The notes below the pieces were generated by a model, which searched no databases, had not been told where the DNA came from, and saw nothing but the letters and a program-made list of their open reading frames with translations. Below are positions 34,605 through 43,822 of a stretch of 64,000 nucleotides of DNA, in pieces. Where the stretch lies: assembly GCA_903835235.1 (NCBI GenBank), contig CAILMF010000058.1:1-64000 (forward strand), in the 5' to 3' direction. The number at the start of each line of letters is the position of its first letter. Within the stretch, counting starts at the first letter, position 1. Source of the DNA: an uncultured Rhodospirillales bacterium (lineage in GTDB: Bacteria > Pseudomonadota > Alphaproteobacteria > Acetobacterales > Acetobacteraceae). A program made the position numbers and the translations under genes.

Positions 34605-35750
34605 TCAGCCGACCAGGCGCGCGTATAATTCCGGGTCGGTGGCGCCTTCGGTGCCGAACAGCAGCACTTGGCTTTCGCTGTCCAGCCCCAGCGCCATGCG
34701 GGCAAAGGGCTCCCGCGCCGCCAGCAGCAGCGCCGCCAGCCCGGCCACGGCGCTTTCGCCGGCCACAATGCGCGGCGTGCGCGCCGCCAGCAGGCGCATG
34801 CAGTCCACCGCGGCGGCGTCCGGCACGGCCATGAAGCCGAAGGCGCTGCGCTCCAGCTCCTGCCAGGCCAGCAGGCTCGGCTCGCCGCAGGCCAGGCCGG
34901 CCATCAGCGTGTCCAGCTCGCCTTCCACCGTTACCGGCTTGCCGGCCTCGCAGCTGGCCAGCAGGCAGGCGGCGCGGTCAGGTTCCGCCACCACCAGCCG
35001 GGCCTGGCCGGCGCCGGAAGCCCGCAGTTGCGCCGCCACCGCCGCCGCCACGCCACCGACACCGCCCTGGATGAAGGCATGGGTCGGCGGGGTCGGCAGC
35101 GCTGAAAGCGCCTCCTCGGCCATCAGCCGATAGCCCTGCATCACGTCGCGCGGCACTTCGGTATAGCCGGGGTAGCTGGTGTCGCTGACGACGAACCAAC
35201 CCTCCTTTTCCGCCGTCGCCTGGGCGGCGCGCACCGCGTCGTCGTAATTGCCGGGCACCAGGCGAATCTCGGCGCCATAGGCGGCGATGGCGTCGCGCCT
35301 TCCCTGGCTCACCGTCTCATGCACGAAGATCACGCAGGCGGCGCCGAAGCGCTGGGCGCCCCAGGCGACGCTGCGGCCATGGTTGCCATCGGTGGCGCAG
35401 CACACGGTCAGCTTCGGCGCGGCGCCCTTGGCCAAGGCCTCCGCAATGGCCGCCGGGGCCAGGCCGCGGCGGGAGAGTTCCGCCACCAGCAGGTGCTTCA
35501 CCGCATAAGCGCCGCCCAGCGCCTTGAAGCTGCCCAGGCCGAAGCGCCCGCCCTCATCCTTGTAGTACACCGCCTTGACCTTGGCGGCGGCGGCGACCTC
35601 CGGCAGGGAGAGCAGCGGCGTCGGCTGGTAGCCCTCCCAGCTGGTGATCTCGGCGCGGGCGCGGCGGAAGCCGCCATCGGGCAGCACCACCATGCCGGGG
35701 GTGCCGTGGTTGCGGTTCAGCAGCAGTCGATACGGGCGGGCGGGGATCAT
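34605..35750 (-). CDS. Diaminopropionate ammonia-lyase-like PLP enzyme
   Basis: This 381-residue fold-type II PLP enzyme binds the cofactor through K76 in GLGSFKALGGAYAV, which matches DpaL. Family blocks include YQPTPLLSLP, TDGNHGRSVAWGAQRFG, FVHETVSQGRRDAI, YPGYTEVPRDVMQGY, and the glycine loop FIQGGVGGVAA. DpaL turns 2,3-diaminopropionate into pyruvate and ammonia. It stands alone, divergent from the DenD-like gene with about 60 bases between starts. The adjacent Ugp operon seems unrelated. A threonine-dehydratase-like activity is possible. Confidence 0.85.
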   Translation of the reverse strand: MIPARPYRLLLNRNHGTPGMVVLPDGGFRRARAEITSWEGYQPTPLLSLPEVAAAAKVKAVYYKDEGGRFGLGSFKALGGAYAVKHLLVAELSRRGLAPAAIAEALAKGAAPKLTVCCATDGNHGRSVAWGAQRFGAACVIFVHETVSQGRRDAIAAYGAEIRLVPGNYDDAVRAAQATAEKEGWFVVSDTSYPGYTEVPRDVMQGYRLMAEEALSALPTPPTHAFIQGGVGGVAAAVAAQLRASGAGQARLVVAEPDRAACLLASCEAGKPVTVEGELDTLMAGLACGEPSLLAWQELERSAFGFMAVPDAAAVDCMRLLAARTPRIVAGESAVAGLAALLLAAREPFARMALGLDSESQVLLFGTEGATDPELYARLVG

Positions 35751-35813
35751 GGGCGCCACCTTGGCTTGGCCGCCGGGGCCGGGCAACCTGCCGACCACAG
35801 AGGGAGCGGCACC

Positions 35814-36797
35814 ATGCACATCACCATCCTGGGCGGCGGCGGATTCCTGGGCCGCAAGCTGGCCGAGCGCCTGGCGAAGGACGGCTCGGTCGGGGGCCGC
35901 AGCGTCTCCAGCCTGACCCTGTTCGACCTGAATGTCCCGCCGGCGCTGTCGGCGCCCTTCCCGGTGAAGTGCCTGGGCGGCGACGTGACCAGCGCCACTG
36001 ACCTGGCCGCCGCGATTCCGCCGGAAACCGACGCCGTGGTCCACCTGGCCGCCGTGGTCTCCGCCGCCGCCGAGGCCGACCTGGATTTGGGGCTGAAGGT
36101 CAACATCCAGGGCACGCTGGCGGTGCTGAATGCCTGCCGGGCGCTGCCGAAGCCACCGCGCGTCCTCTTCACCTCCTCGGTGGCCAGCTTCGGTGGCGGC
36201 CAGGACGCCAACCTGCCGGACGAGGCCCGCCAGGTGCCCGGCAACAGCTACGGCGCGCAGAAGGCCATCGGCGAGTTGCTGCTGCAGGACGCGACCAGGC
36301 GCGGGATCATGGACGCCATCAGCATCCGCCTGCCCACCGTGGTGGTACGCCCGGGGCGGCCGAACAAGGCGGCGTCGTCCTTCTTCAGCGGTATCCTGCG
36401 GGAACCGCTGCTGGGGCTGGAAACCGAATGCCCGGTCGGCGATGGTTTTCGCGTTTGGGTCTGCTCGCCGCGCCGCGCGGTGGAGTGGTTCCTGCAGATG
36501 CTGGTGATGGACACCGCTGCCCTGGGGGTGGACCGCGGCGTGAACCCGCCGGGGCTGTGCGTGACGGTGGGGGAGATGCTGGCCGCGCTGGAAGCCGTGG
36601 GCGGCCCGGCGGCGCGGGCGCTGGTGAAGCGCGTGCCGGATGCCAGCGTGGAGGCCATCGTCGGCGGCTGGCCGGCCAGCTTCACGGCGGACCGGGCGCG
36701 GAAGCTGGGCTTTTCGGCGCATGAATCGCTGGAGGAGGTGGTGCGCAACTTCGTCATCGACGACCTGGCGGCGACGAAGGCGGAGCGGGGGCTGTAG
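35814..36797 (+). CDS. denD: D-erythronate dehydrogenase-like NAD-dependent epimerase/dehydratase family protein
   Basis: This extended SDR of about 327 residues has the NAD motif ITILGGGGFLGRKLAERL at its N-terminus, DAVVHLAAVVSAAAEADL, and the catalytic SYGAQKAIGELLL (Tyr-x3-Lys). It then has ISIRLPTVVVRPGRPNKAASSFFSGI, which is very typical of DenD/UxuE-like proteins. An AGGGAG site precedes the ATG. DenD oxidises D-erythronate. The usual otnK/otnI/otnC partners are not in view, so the exact substrate is uncertain. It ends just before a strong hairpin shared with the convergent Bug gene. Confidence 0.8.
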   Translation: MHITILGGGGFLGRKLAERLAKDGSVGGRSVSSLTLFDLNVPPALSAPFPVKCLGGDVTSATDLAAAIPPETDAVVHLAAVVSAAAEADLDLGLKVNIQGTLAVLNACRALPKPPRVLFTSSVASFGGGQDANLPDEARQVPGNSYGAQKAIGELLLQDATRRGIMDAISIRLPTVVVRPGRPNKAASSFFSGILREPLLGLETECPVGDGFRVWVCSPRRAVEWFLQMLVMDTAALGVDRGVNPPGLCVTVGEMLAALEAVGGPAARALVKRVPDASVEAIVGGWPASFTADRARKLGFSAHESLEEVVRNFVIDDLAATKAERGL

Positions 36798-36815
36798 GTT
36801 GCAGGCGGGCAAATT

Positions 36816-36840
36816 ACGCCGCCCGGTGATCGGGCGGCGT
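36816..36840. terminator. Perfect 10-bp GC hairpin between convergent genes
   Basis: The arms ACGCCGCCCG and CGGGCGGCGT are perfectly complementary around the loop GTGAT. The hairpin is followed by TT on the plus strand and TAATTT on the minus strand. It separates the DenD-like gene stop from the Bug stop and probably terminates both. Confidence 0.75.
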
Positions 36841-36845
36841 TTGCG

Positions 36846-37796
36846 CTAGCCCCGCCCCGTCGCCAACCTGGCCACCGGCCCCCATTCCTCGCGCTCGCGC
36901 TCGACCATCCGCGCCACTTCTGCGGCGGCGATCGCCTTCGGCTCCACCCCCAATCGCGCAAAGGCCGCGCGCAGCTCGGGCTGGGCCAGTGCTTCGGCAA
37001 GCGCTGCGCCCAGCCGTCCTTGCAAGGCCGGCGGCAGCGCGGCCGGCACCAGCAGGATATTCCACAGCCAGAAGGCCAGCTCCGGCAGCCCTGCCTGCGC
37101 CATGGTCGGCACCCCCGGCAGCAGTGGGTCGCCGGCCTCGGAGGTGATCGCCAGCGCCTTCACGCTGCCGGTCTGCACGGTGGAGACGGTGGCCGCCAGC
37201 GTGTCGAACATCACCTGCACCCGGCCGCCGATCAGGTCGCCGATCTGCTGGCTGCCGCCCTGGTAGGGCACGTGCAGCATCTCGCCGCCGGCCAACTGCG
37301 CAAAGCGCAGCGCCAGCAGATGCGGCGTGGTGCCATTGCCGGGCGTGGCGAAGCTCAGCGCATTCGGCCGGGCGCGGATCAGCGCCCGCAACTCCGCCAC
37401 GGTGTTCGCGGGCACGCTGGCATGTACCAGCAGCACCATCGGCGTGCGGGAGATGCTGCCGGCCGGCACCAGTTGCTGGTGGGGCAGGTTGGGCCAGGTA
37501 ATCGGTGCCAGCGCCAGGCTCGACAGGTTGAAGAACAGCAGGGAATGACCGTCCGGTGGCGAGCGCAACAGGCTCTCGGCCGCGATGGTGCCGCCGGCAC
37601 CGGGCCGGTTCTCCACCACCACCGGCTGCCCCAGCACCTGGCCCAGCGGCCCCGCGGTCATCCGCGCAATGCTGTCCATGCCGCCACCCGGCGCATTCGC
37701 CACCAGCATGCGCAATGCGCGCTCCGGAAAGCCCTGCGCCCGCGCCGCCGCGGGCAATGCCGCCAGAAGCGCCGCCAGGCTGCGCCGGGCAATCAC
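36846..37796 (-). CDS. Bug/TctC-family substrate-binding protein
   Basis: This 316-residue receptor has a signal peptide (IARRSLAALLAALPAAARAQ). The mature start FPERALRMLVANAPGGGMDSIAR and VVVENRPGAGGTIAAE are Bug-typical, as is HVPYQGGSQQ. It begins with GTG at 37796, overlapping the TauD-like stop as GTGA, so it is translationally coupled to that gene. The operon hydrolase-TauD-Bug suggests it binds an organic acid consumed by the oxygenase. No TctAB genes are near. Confidence 0.88.
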   Translation of the reverse strand: MIARRSLAALLAALPAAARAQGFPERALRMLVANAPGGGMDSIARMTAGPLGQVLGQPVVVENRPGAGGTIAAESLLRSPPDGHSLLFFNLSSLALAPITWPNLPHQQLVPAGSISRTPMVLLVHASVPANTVAELRALIRARPNALSFATPGNGTTPHLLALRFAQLAGGEMLHVPYQGGSQQIGDLIGGRVQVMFDTLAATVSTVQTGSVKALAITSEAGDPLLPGVPTMAQAGLPELAFWLWNILLVPAALPPALQGRLGAALAEALAQPELRAAFARLGVEPKAIAAAEVARMVEREREEWGPVARLATGRG

Positions 37797-38659
37797 GCCG
37801 CGTGCTCTCTCAAGGTCGTGCGCCGCATGTCGCGCGGGTGCACCGTATCGGCAAACTCGGTACCGCGATGCATGCTCGCCAGGTTGTCCCAGGCCACCAC
37901 ATCGCCCACCCGCCATCTGTGGGCATGCACGAATTCAGGCTGCGTCGCATGCGCCATCAGCTCGCGGATCAGCGCGCGGCCCTCCTCCATCGGCATGCCC
38001 ACCACGTGGGAGATGTGGGAGGAGAGATACACCGTCTTCCGCCCGGACCCGGCATGGGTGAAGACCAGCGGATGATGCACCGGCGGGCGGCTGTCCAGTT
38101 CCTCCTGCGTCGGCGTCGGGTAATTGGCCAGCGCGCGCGACCACCAGATGGAATGCTCGCAGACCAGACCGTCGATCCGCGCCTTCATGCTGTCCGGCAG
38201 CGCGGCATAGGCCACGCGCATGTCGGCGAACAGCGTGTCGCCGCCCTCCGGCGGCACCGAATGGGCGGAGAGCAGCGAGAAGGTCGCGCGGTTCTCATGG
38301 AAGCTCATATCCGAATGCCACAGCCGGTCGCCCCGCCGAAACGCGGCAATGCGGCTGTCCGGCATCATCAGGCTGCCATCGGCATTCAGGTTGCCGACAT
38401 CCTGGATTTCCGGCTCCTGGATGCGCTTCACCCGCCCGGCGATCTTGAACACCGGGCGGTTGTCCAGCGGCCCCAGCACATAGCTCAGCGCGATGTGCTG
38501 CTGGTTGGTCAGCGGCGGGTCGTTGTGGAACACGCAGACGCCATAGCGGTTGAAGGCGTCGCGGATGGCCTGCGCATCCGCCGCGCCGAGCGGCGCCCGC
38601 AGGTCCACGCCGGAAAGCTCGGCGCCGAACAGCGGGTGCAACGGCCGCGCGTCCAGCAT
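37793..38659 (-). CDS. TauD/TfdA-family 2-oxoglutarate-dependent dioxygenase
   Basis: This 288-residue Fe(II)/2-oxoglutarate oxygenase has the iron ligands H115 and D117 in WHSDMSF and the distal H264 in NLASMHRGTEF. A 2-oxoglutarate-binding Arg (279 or 280) lies in DMRRTTL. It begins with the typical HPLFGAELSGVDLRAPL. Family members hydroxylate taurine, 2,4-D and similar acids. The closest textbook analogue may be TfdA, but the substrate cannot be read. Its start overlaps the upstream hydrolase stop by one base. Confidence 0.9.
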   Translation of the reverse strand: MLDARPLHPLFGAELSGVDLRAPLGAADAQAIRDAFNRYGVCVFHNDPPLTNQQHIALSYVLGPLDNRPVFKIAGRVKRIQEPEIQDVGNLNADGSLMMPDSRIAAFRRGDRLWHSDMSFHENRATFSLLSAHSVPPEGGDTLFADMRVAYAALPDSMKARIDGLVCEHSIWWSRALANYPTPTQEELDSRPPVHHPLVFTHAGSGRKTVYLSSHISHVVGMPMEEGRALIRELMAHATQPEFVHAHRWRVGDVVAWDNLASMHRGTEFADTVHPRDMRRTTLREHAA

Positions 38660-39504
38660 CAGGCGCGCCCCGCCTCGCAGGCCCGCAGGAAGTCGATGAA
38701 GATCGCCGCCAGCGTCGGGTCCTTGGCGTCCCAGGCGGCGAAGTCCACATCCACTTCCACGTCATGCGTGAAGATCTCGGCATAGCGGCTGTTCGGCAGC
38801 AGCCGATGCGCCACCTGGCCGGGGATGCGCGGGTGGATGAAGTCGTTCCCCGGCACCACAATGGCCGGCATGGTCATCTTCCGCATCGCTTCAGGCGGAA
38901 TGCCGCTGATCGGGTTGGCCGAGCCCTTGTGGTAGGTGGCCAGCCAGCGCCGCATGTTGGCCACGAACTTCTCCGCGCCCATGGCCTGCAGAATGCCGCG
39001 GTTGGCCGGGTTCGCCTTGATCATCGCGGCGAAATGCTCGGTCTCGCAGATCGCGTCCATGCCCCCCTTCTCGGCGGCGGCGATGAACTGTTCGTAGTAG
39101 TTGAAGGCCAGCTTCTTCGCCGCATACTCGCCACCGGTGACGCGCCACAGCAGCAGCGCCTTGACCTTGTCCGGGTGGTACTGCGCCAGCGTCAGCGTCA
39201 GCCGCGCGCCGGAGGAACAGCCGCAGACATAGGCCGGGCCGGTGATGCCGACATGGCCCATCAGCGCCACCAGGTCTTCCGCCTGCTCGCGGCTCTCGCC
39301 CTCGCCGTCCAGGTTCACCTCGGAAGCGCCGGTGTTGCGGCGGTCATGGATCAGCACGCGGTAGCCGGCCTCGGCGATCAGCTCACCCAGCGGCTTCACC
39401 GAGATCATGCCGCGCCGCCCACCAGGCGAGATCGCAATCCAGGGGCCGGTGGTGCCCAGCACCTCGTACACCAGCTTGACACCACGAACCTGCGCGACGG
39501 GCAT
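38659..39504 (-). CDS. Alpha/beta-fold hydrolase
   Basis: This 281-residue hydrolase has an oxyanion region PWIAISPGGRRGM and DRRNTGASE. The nucleophile elbow is CGCSSGARLTLTLAQ (Ser near residue 98). A C-terminal FIHPRIPG segment resembles the acid loop. The catalytic His may be in EIFTHDVEVD. ATG codons occur at 39510 and 39504. GGAGG lies only two bases from the first but eight from the second, so I chose the second. It is the first gene of the hydrolase-TauD-Bug operon. Confidence 0.82.
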   Translation of the reverse strand: MPVAQVRGVKLVYEVLGTTGPWIAISPGGRRGMISVKPLGELIAEAGYRVLIHDRRNTGASEVNLDGEGESREQAEDLVALMGHVGITGPAYVCGCSSGARLTLTLAQYHPDKVKALLLWRVTGGEYAAKKLAFNYYEQFIAAAEKGGMDAICETEHFAAMIKANPANRGILQAMGAEKFVANMRRWLATYHKGSANPISGIPPEAMRKMTMPAIVVPGNDFIHPRIPGQVAHRLLPNSRYAEIFTHDVEVDVDFAAWDAKDPTLAAIFIDFLRACEAGRA

Positions 39505-39622
39505 GGCCATTTCCTCCAACGGATATTTGACCGGAGGCTAGGCCCGCCCGGCCCCGCTGGGCAAGCCGGCGTCGGGGCCTTATGCTGGTGCCACCCTGAC
39601 CGCCCCTACGGAGTGCCGCGCC

Positions 39623-39847
39623 ATGCGCGATCCCCAGATCACCGGCTATACCCCCAAGGCCACCGCCGGCGTGACGCCCGAGGACCGCACCACGGTGGAA
39701 AGCCGCGTCGTGGCCTGCGACGGCGGCGGCGGCACGCTGGGCCACCCGACCGTCTACCTGCGGATCGAACACGACCAGGTCACCTGCCCCTATTGCAGCC
39801 GCACCTATGCGCTGCGCGAGGGCGCCGGGGGCAACGACCATCACTGA
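39623..39847 (+). CDS. Zinc-finger domain protein, zf-CHCC (NDUFS6-like)
   Basis: This 74-residue protein ends in the zf-CHCC pattern, with [16 protein letters not shown] and [12 protein letters not shown] supplying C-H-C-C zinc ligands. In mitochondria and alphaproteobacteria this domain is found in the NDUFS6-type complex I accessory subunit. Here it is a stand-alone small protein with a Thr/Lys-rich N-terminus. It overlaps the first annotated codons of polA by 41 bases in another frame. Confidence 0.85.
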   Translation: MRDPQITGYTPKATAGVTPEDRTTVESRVVACDGGGGTLGHPTVYLRIEHDQVTCPYCSRTYALREGAGGNDHH

Positions 39848-42725
39848 CCTGCCGGCCCCGGCGGCTGCTCCGGCGCTGGTGGCGAACCCCAATCGCCACC
39901 TGATCCTGATCGACGGCTCGGGCTACATCTTCCGCGCCTATCACGCGCTGCCGCCGATGACGAACCCGGCGGGCGTGCCGGTCAACGCGGTGTTCGGCTT
40001 CAGCCAGATGCTGTCGCGCTTCCTGCTGGACCACACCGGCAGCCACATCGCCGTGGTGTTCGACACGTCGCGCGCCACCTTCCGGCAGGAATTCTACCCC
40101 GACTACAAGGCGCATCGCCCGGAAGCGCCGGAAGACCTGGTGCCGCAATTCGCGCTGATCCGGGAGGCGACGGAAGCCTTCGGCGTCAGCAAGGTCGAAC
40201 TCCACGGCTTCGAGGCCGATGACCTGATCGCCGCCTATGCCAAGGCGTTTTCCGAGGCCGGCGGCGAGGTGACCATCGTCTCCTCCGACAAGGATTTGAT
40301 GCAGCTGGTCCGCCCGCGTGTGCAGATGCTGGACCCGATCAAACAGAAGCCGATCCGCGAACCCGAGGTGCTGGAACGCTTTGGCGTGCCGCCGAACAAG
40401 GTGGTGGAAGTCCAGGCCCTGGCCGGCGACCCCACCGACAACGTGCCGGGCGTGCCGGGCATTGGCGTGAAGACCGCGGCGCAGCTGATCACCGAATATG
40501 GCGACCTGGAAAACCTGCTGGCCAATGCCGCGGGCATCAAGCAGCCCAAGCGACGCGAAAGCCTGATCGCCTTCGCCGACCAGGCGCGCATCAGCCGCCG
40601 CCTGGTGCTGCTGGACGAGAACGCGCCGCTGCCGGTGGAAATCGAGACGCTGCTGGCGAAGGCGCCTGATAACGCCGTGCTGGCGCGCTTCCTGGGCAAC
40701 CAGGGTTTTCGGAGTTTGCTGGCCCGCGTCGGCCTGGGCGATGGCGCCGCCACGCCGACGCCGCGCCCGCGGCCGGCCGCGCTGGTGGCCGCCAGCGGTG
40801 GCCCTGCGCCGGTGCCGGATGCGGTGGTGGCCGGCAGCGCCGCCGTGCCGCCGGCGCCCGATGTGGACGCGCCCTGGGGCCAGTATGACTGCGTCACCAC
40901 GCTGGACGCGCTGCGCGCCTGGGTCGCGGAAGCCCAGGCCGCCGGCGTCATCGGCTTCGATACCGAGACCACCAGCCTGGACGCGCTGAAGGCCCAGCTG
41001 GTCGGCATCTCGCTCGCCACCGCCCCGGGCCGTGCCTGCTACATTCCGCTGCGCCATGTCGCCCCCGGCGGTGCGCAAGGCGACATGCTGGGCGAAAGCC
41101 AGGCCGCGCCGGCGCAAATCCCGTTTGACGACGCCATGGCGCTATTAAAACCGCTGCTGGAAGACCGCAGCGTGCTGAAGGTGCTGCAGAACGCCAAGTA
41201 CGACCTGGAAGTGCTGCATAGCCCGGAGAATGGCGGCATCAAGGTGCATCCGGTGGATGACACCATGCTGATTTCCTACGCCATGGAGGCCGGACGCCAC
41301 GGCCATGGCATGGACGAGCTTTCCCAGCTCCACCTGAACCACCCCTGCATCCCCATCAGCCAGGTCATCGGCACCGGCCGCACGCGCATCAGCTTCGACG
41401 CCGTGGCGCTGCCCGACGCCACCGCCTATGCCGCCGAGGATGCCGACGTAACGCTCCGCCTTTGGCTGCTGCTGAAGCCGCAGCTACGCACCGAAGGCGC
41501 CCTGGCGCTGTATGAGCAGGTGGAGCGCCGCATGGTGCCGGTGCTGCGCGACATGGAGTTGCACGGCATCAAGGTGGATGGCGCCGAACTGGCCCGCATC
41601 GGCGAGGATTTCGCCGCCCGCCTGATCGTCCTGGAGCGCGAAATCCACGAGATCGCCGGCAAGCCGTTCAACGTTGGCTCGCCCAAGCAGCTTGGCGAAA
41701 TCCTGTTCGACGAGATGAAGCTGGGCGGTGGCAAGAAGGGCAAGACCGGCGCCTGGGGCACCGACGCCGCGGTACTGGAGGACCTGGCCAACCAGGGCAT
41801 TCCGCTGCCCCGAAAAGTGCTGGAATGGCGCCAACTCGCAAAACTGAAGTCCACCTATGTGGAGGCCCTGGCCAACGCCATCGACCCGCGCACCGGCCGC
41901 GTCCACACCGACTTCGCGATGGCAATGACCTCGACCGGCCGGCTTTCGTCGAGTGAGCCAAACCTGCAGAACATCCCGGTCCGGACGGAGGAAGGCCAGC
42001 GCATCCGCCGCGCCTTCGTCGCCGAACCCGGCCATGTGCTGATGAGCGCCGACTACAGCCAGATCGAGCTGCGCCTGCTGGCCCACCTGGCCGAGGTGCC
42101 GGCGCTGGTAGAAGCCTTCCTGCATGGCGAGGACATCCACAGCCGCACCGCCGCCGACATCTTCCACCTGGAACCAGGCGCGGTGGACAAGGAAGCAAGG
42201 CGCCGCGCCAAGACCATCAATTTCGGCATCATCTACGGCATGTCCGCCTTCGGCCTGGCCGGGCGGCTCGGCATCGGCCCGGGCGAGGCCAAGACCATCA
42301 TCGACGCCTATTTCGGCCAGTATCCCGGCATCCGCGCCGCGATGGAAAAGCTGAAGGAACAGGCCCGCCTCACCGGCTACGTCACCACCAGCTTCGGCCG
42401 CAAGCTTTGGATACCGGACATCGCCACCAAGGACATGGCCCGCCGCGCCGGCGCCGAGCGCCAGGCCATCAACGCCCCGTTCCAGGGCGGCGCGGCCGAG
42501 GTGATCAAGCGCGCCATGGTCCGCGTGCCGCGCGCGCTGGCGGATGCCGGGCTGAAGGCGCGCATGCTGCTGCAGGTGCACGACGAACTGGTCTTCGAGG
42601 TGCCGGAGGCCGAGGTGGAAGCCACCACCGCCGTGGTCAAGCGAGTGATGGAAGGCGTGGCCGAGTTGCGCGTGCCGCTGGCGGTGGAAGTCGGCACCGG
42701 GCATTCCTGGGCAGAAGCGCACTGA
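39807..42725 (+). CDS. polA: DNA polymerase I
   Basis: This protein of about 970 residues has the complete three-domain layout. The 5'-3' exonuclease starts [20 protein letters not shown] and includes [10 protein letters not shown] and [13 protein letters not shown]. An Ala/Pro-rich linker follows near residue 320. The 3'-5' exonuclease has an intact FDTETTSLD (catalytic Asp/Glu). The polymerase has motif [14 protein letters not shown], motif [15 protein letters not shown] and motif [10 protein letters not shown]. The start is uncertain. The first ATG lies within the zf-CHCC gene, without a clear ribosome site. An in-frame GTG at 39879 begins nearer the conserved region. Confidence 0.95.
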   Translation: MRCARAPGATTITDLPAPAAAPALVANPNRHLILIDGSGYIFRAYHALPPMTNPAGVPVNAVFGFSQMLSRFLLDHTGSHIAVVFDTSRATFRQEFYPDYKAHRPEAPEDLVPQFALIREATEAFGVSKVELHGFEADDLIAAYAKAFSEAGGEVTIVSSDKDLMQLVRPRVQMLDPIKQKPIREPEVLERFGVPPNKVVEVQALAGDPTDNVPGVPGIGVKTAAQLITEYGDLENLLANAAGIKQPKRRESLIAFADQARISRRLVLLDENAPLPVEIETLLAKAPDNAVLARFLGNQGFRSLLARVGLGDGAATPTPRPRPAALVAASGGPAPVPDAVVAGSAAVPPAPDVDAPWGQYDCVTTLDALRAWVAEAQAAGVIGFDTETTSLDALKAQLVGISLATAPGRACYIPLRHVAPGGAQGDMLGESQAAPAQIPFDDAMALLKPLLEDRSVLKVLQNAKYDLEVLHSPENGGIKVHPVDDTMLISYAMEAGRHGHGMDELSQLHLNHPCIPISQVIGTGRTRISFDAVALPDATAYAAEDADVTLRLWLLLKPQLRTEGALALYEQVERRMVPVLRDMELHGIKVDGAELARIGEDFAARLIVLEREIHEIAGKPFNVGSPKQLGEILFDEMKLGGGKKGKTGAWGTDAAVLEDLANQGIPLPRKVLEWRQLAKLKSTYVEALANAIDPRTGRVHTDFAMAMTSTGRLSSSEPNLQNIPVRTEEGQRIRRAFVAEPGHVLMSADYSQIELRLLAHLAEVPALVEAFLHGEDIHSRTAADIFHLEPGAVDKEARRRAKTINFGIIYGMSAFGLAGRLGIGPGEAKTIIDAYFGQYPGIRAAMEKLKEQARLTGYVTTSFGRKLWIPDIATKDMARRAGAERQAINAPFQGGAAEVIKRAMVRVPRALADAGLKARMLLQVHDELVFEVPEAEVEATTAVVKRVMEGVAELRVPLAVEVGTGHSWAEAH

Positions 42726-42797
42726 CGCCGCGCCGCCTTGCGGGTTTGTTCATCGCCGGCGCTTAGACCGGCGGAACTACAAACTCATGAGGCTTAC

Positions 42798-43139
42798 ATG
42801 TTCCGTCGTTCCCTGCTCGCGCTGCCCCTGCTGGCCACCCTGTTTGCGGCCGGCGCCCAGGCGCAGAGCTGCGACACCCAGTTCACCCTGATCAATCGCT
42901 CGGGCGAGACGGTCAACGAGTTCTACTACAACCCCGCCCGCAACCCGAACTGGGGTCCCGACCGCCTGGGCGAGGGCGTGCTGGCCAATGGCCGCCAGCG
43001 CAGCTACCGCCCGGCTCGCGGCGGCAGCTATGATTTCCGCGTGGTGTGGGAAGGCGGCGCCGAAGCCGAAATGCGCAACATCAACATCTGCGAGACCAGC
43101 AACATCGTCGCCACCCGCGGCGGCATCAGCGCCGAGTAA
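42798..43139 (+). CDS. Small secreted protein, 113 residues, paralogue A
   Basis: This is an exported protein with a signal peptide (MFRRSLLALPLLATLFAAGAQAQ). The mature domain starts CDTQFTLINRSGETVNEFYY and later has GVLANGRQ, YDFRVV and NINICE. Cys25 and Cys98 probably form a disulfide. A protein of identical length with Cys at the same two places lies at 59012-59353. The ATG follows a GAGG. Function is unknown. It resembles small periplasmic proteins often mislabelled as Tat-signal or argininosuccinate-lyase-like. It is immediately followed by a 151-base repeat element whose terminal repeat starts at the stop codon. Confidence 0.75.
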   Translation: MFRRSLLALPLLATLFAAGAQAQSCDTQFTLINRSGETVNEFYYNPARNPNWGPDRLGEGVLANGRQRSYRPARGGSYDFRVVWEGGAEAEMRNINICETSNIVATRGGISAE

Positions 43140-43289
43140 TACCAACGGCACTGGGCTCCGACTCGTGCCGAGCGCCCGAACGGGCGCCGCGGCCAATGCC
43201 GCGTAAGCCAAGGAAGCCGCAGGCTTCCGCCCGGCGATTGAGGGGCCGAAAAGCGAATACCAGCGGTCGATGAAATCGGCCGTTGGTAT
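43139..43289. repeat. MITE-like element with 11-bp terminal inverted repeats
   Basis: The ends ATACCAACGGC and GCCGTTGGTAT are perfect inverted repeats 151 bases apart. Inside are three further hairpins: GCGCCCG/CGGGCGC, GCGGC/GCCGC and GGAAGCC/GGCTTCC. A nested ATACCAGCGG...CCGTTGGTAT palindrome occupies the right end (43257-43289). It contains no plausible gene. The right part matches 21289-21304. The stop codon of the upstream small secreted protein gene ends at the first base of the element. Confidence 0.7.
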
Positions 43290-43330
43290 GAGGCTTGACC
43301 GGAGCGGGAGGCGGGCAAATCCTGCTGGTC

Positions 43331-43822
43331 ATGGCCGCCTCCCCCTCCATCACGCTGCGTCCGCACCGGCCCGGCGATATCGGCTGGATCATCAGCCGCC
43401 ACGGCGCGCTCTACGCCGAGGAATGGGGCTGGGACATCACCTTCGAGGCGCTGGTCGCCGAGATCGGCGCGCAGTTCATCCGCGAATTCAAACCTGGCCA
43501 GGAATGCTGCCTCATCGCCGAACGCGCCGGCGAAAGGCTGGGCTGCATCGCGGTGGTGCGCGTTGACGACGACCTGGCGAAGTTGCGGCTGCTGCTGGTG
43601 GAACCCGCCGCGCGCGGCCTGCGCCTGGGCGAAACCCTGGTCGCCGCCGCCGAGGATTTCGCCCGCGCTGCCGGCTATGCCCAGATGACGCTGTGGACGC
43701 AAAGTTGCCTGGTCGCGGCCCGCCGGCTCTACGCCGGTCGCGGCTGGGTGCTGGGCGAAAGCGAGGCGGTCACCGCCTTCGGCGCGGAGCTGGTCAGCGA
43801 GACCTGGTCGAAGGCGCTGTAG
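43331..43822 (+). CDS. GNAT-family N-acetyltransferase
   Basis: This is an acetyltransferase of about 163 residues. It starts ITLRPHRPGDIGWIISRHGALY, and has CCLIAERAGERLGCIAVVR and the acetyl-CoA loop LLLVEPAARGLRLGETLVAAAEDFAR (motif A, R/Q-x-x-G-x-G/A-like). The C-terminus reads ARRLYAGRGWVLGE, the usual GNAT closing strand. The ATG at 43331 begins the domain. A longer in-frame start lies 36 bases upstream. Its 3' end overlaps mltG on the opposite strand by 29 bases. The substrate is unknown. Confidence 0.85.
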   Translation: MAASPSITLRPHRPGDIGWIISRHGALYAEEWGWDITFEALVAEIGAQFIREFKPGQECCLIAERAGERLGCIAVVRVDDDLAKLRLLLVEPAARGLRLGETLVAAAEDFARAAGYAQMTLWTQSCLVAARRLYAGRGWVLGESEAVTAFGAELVSETWSKAL

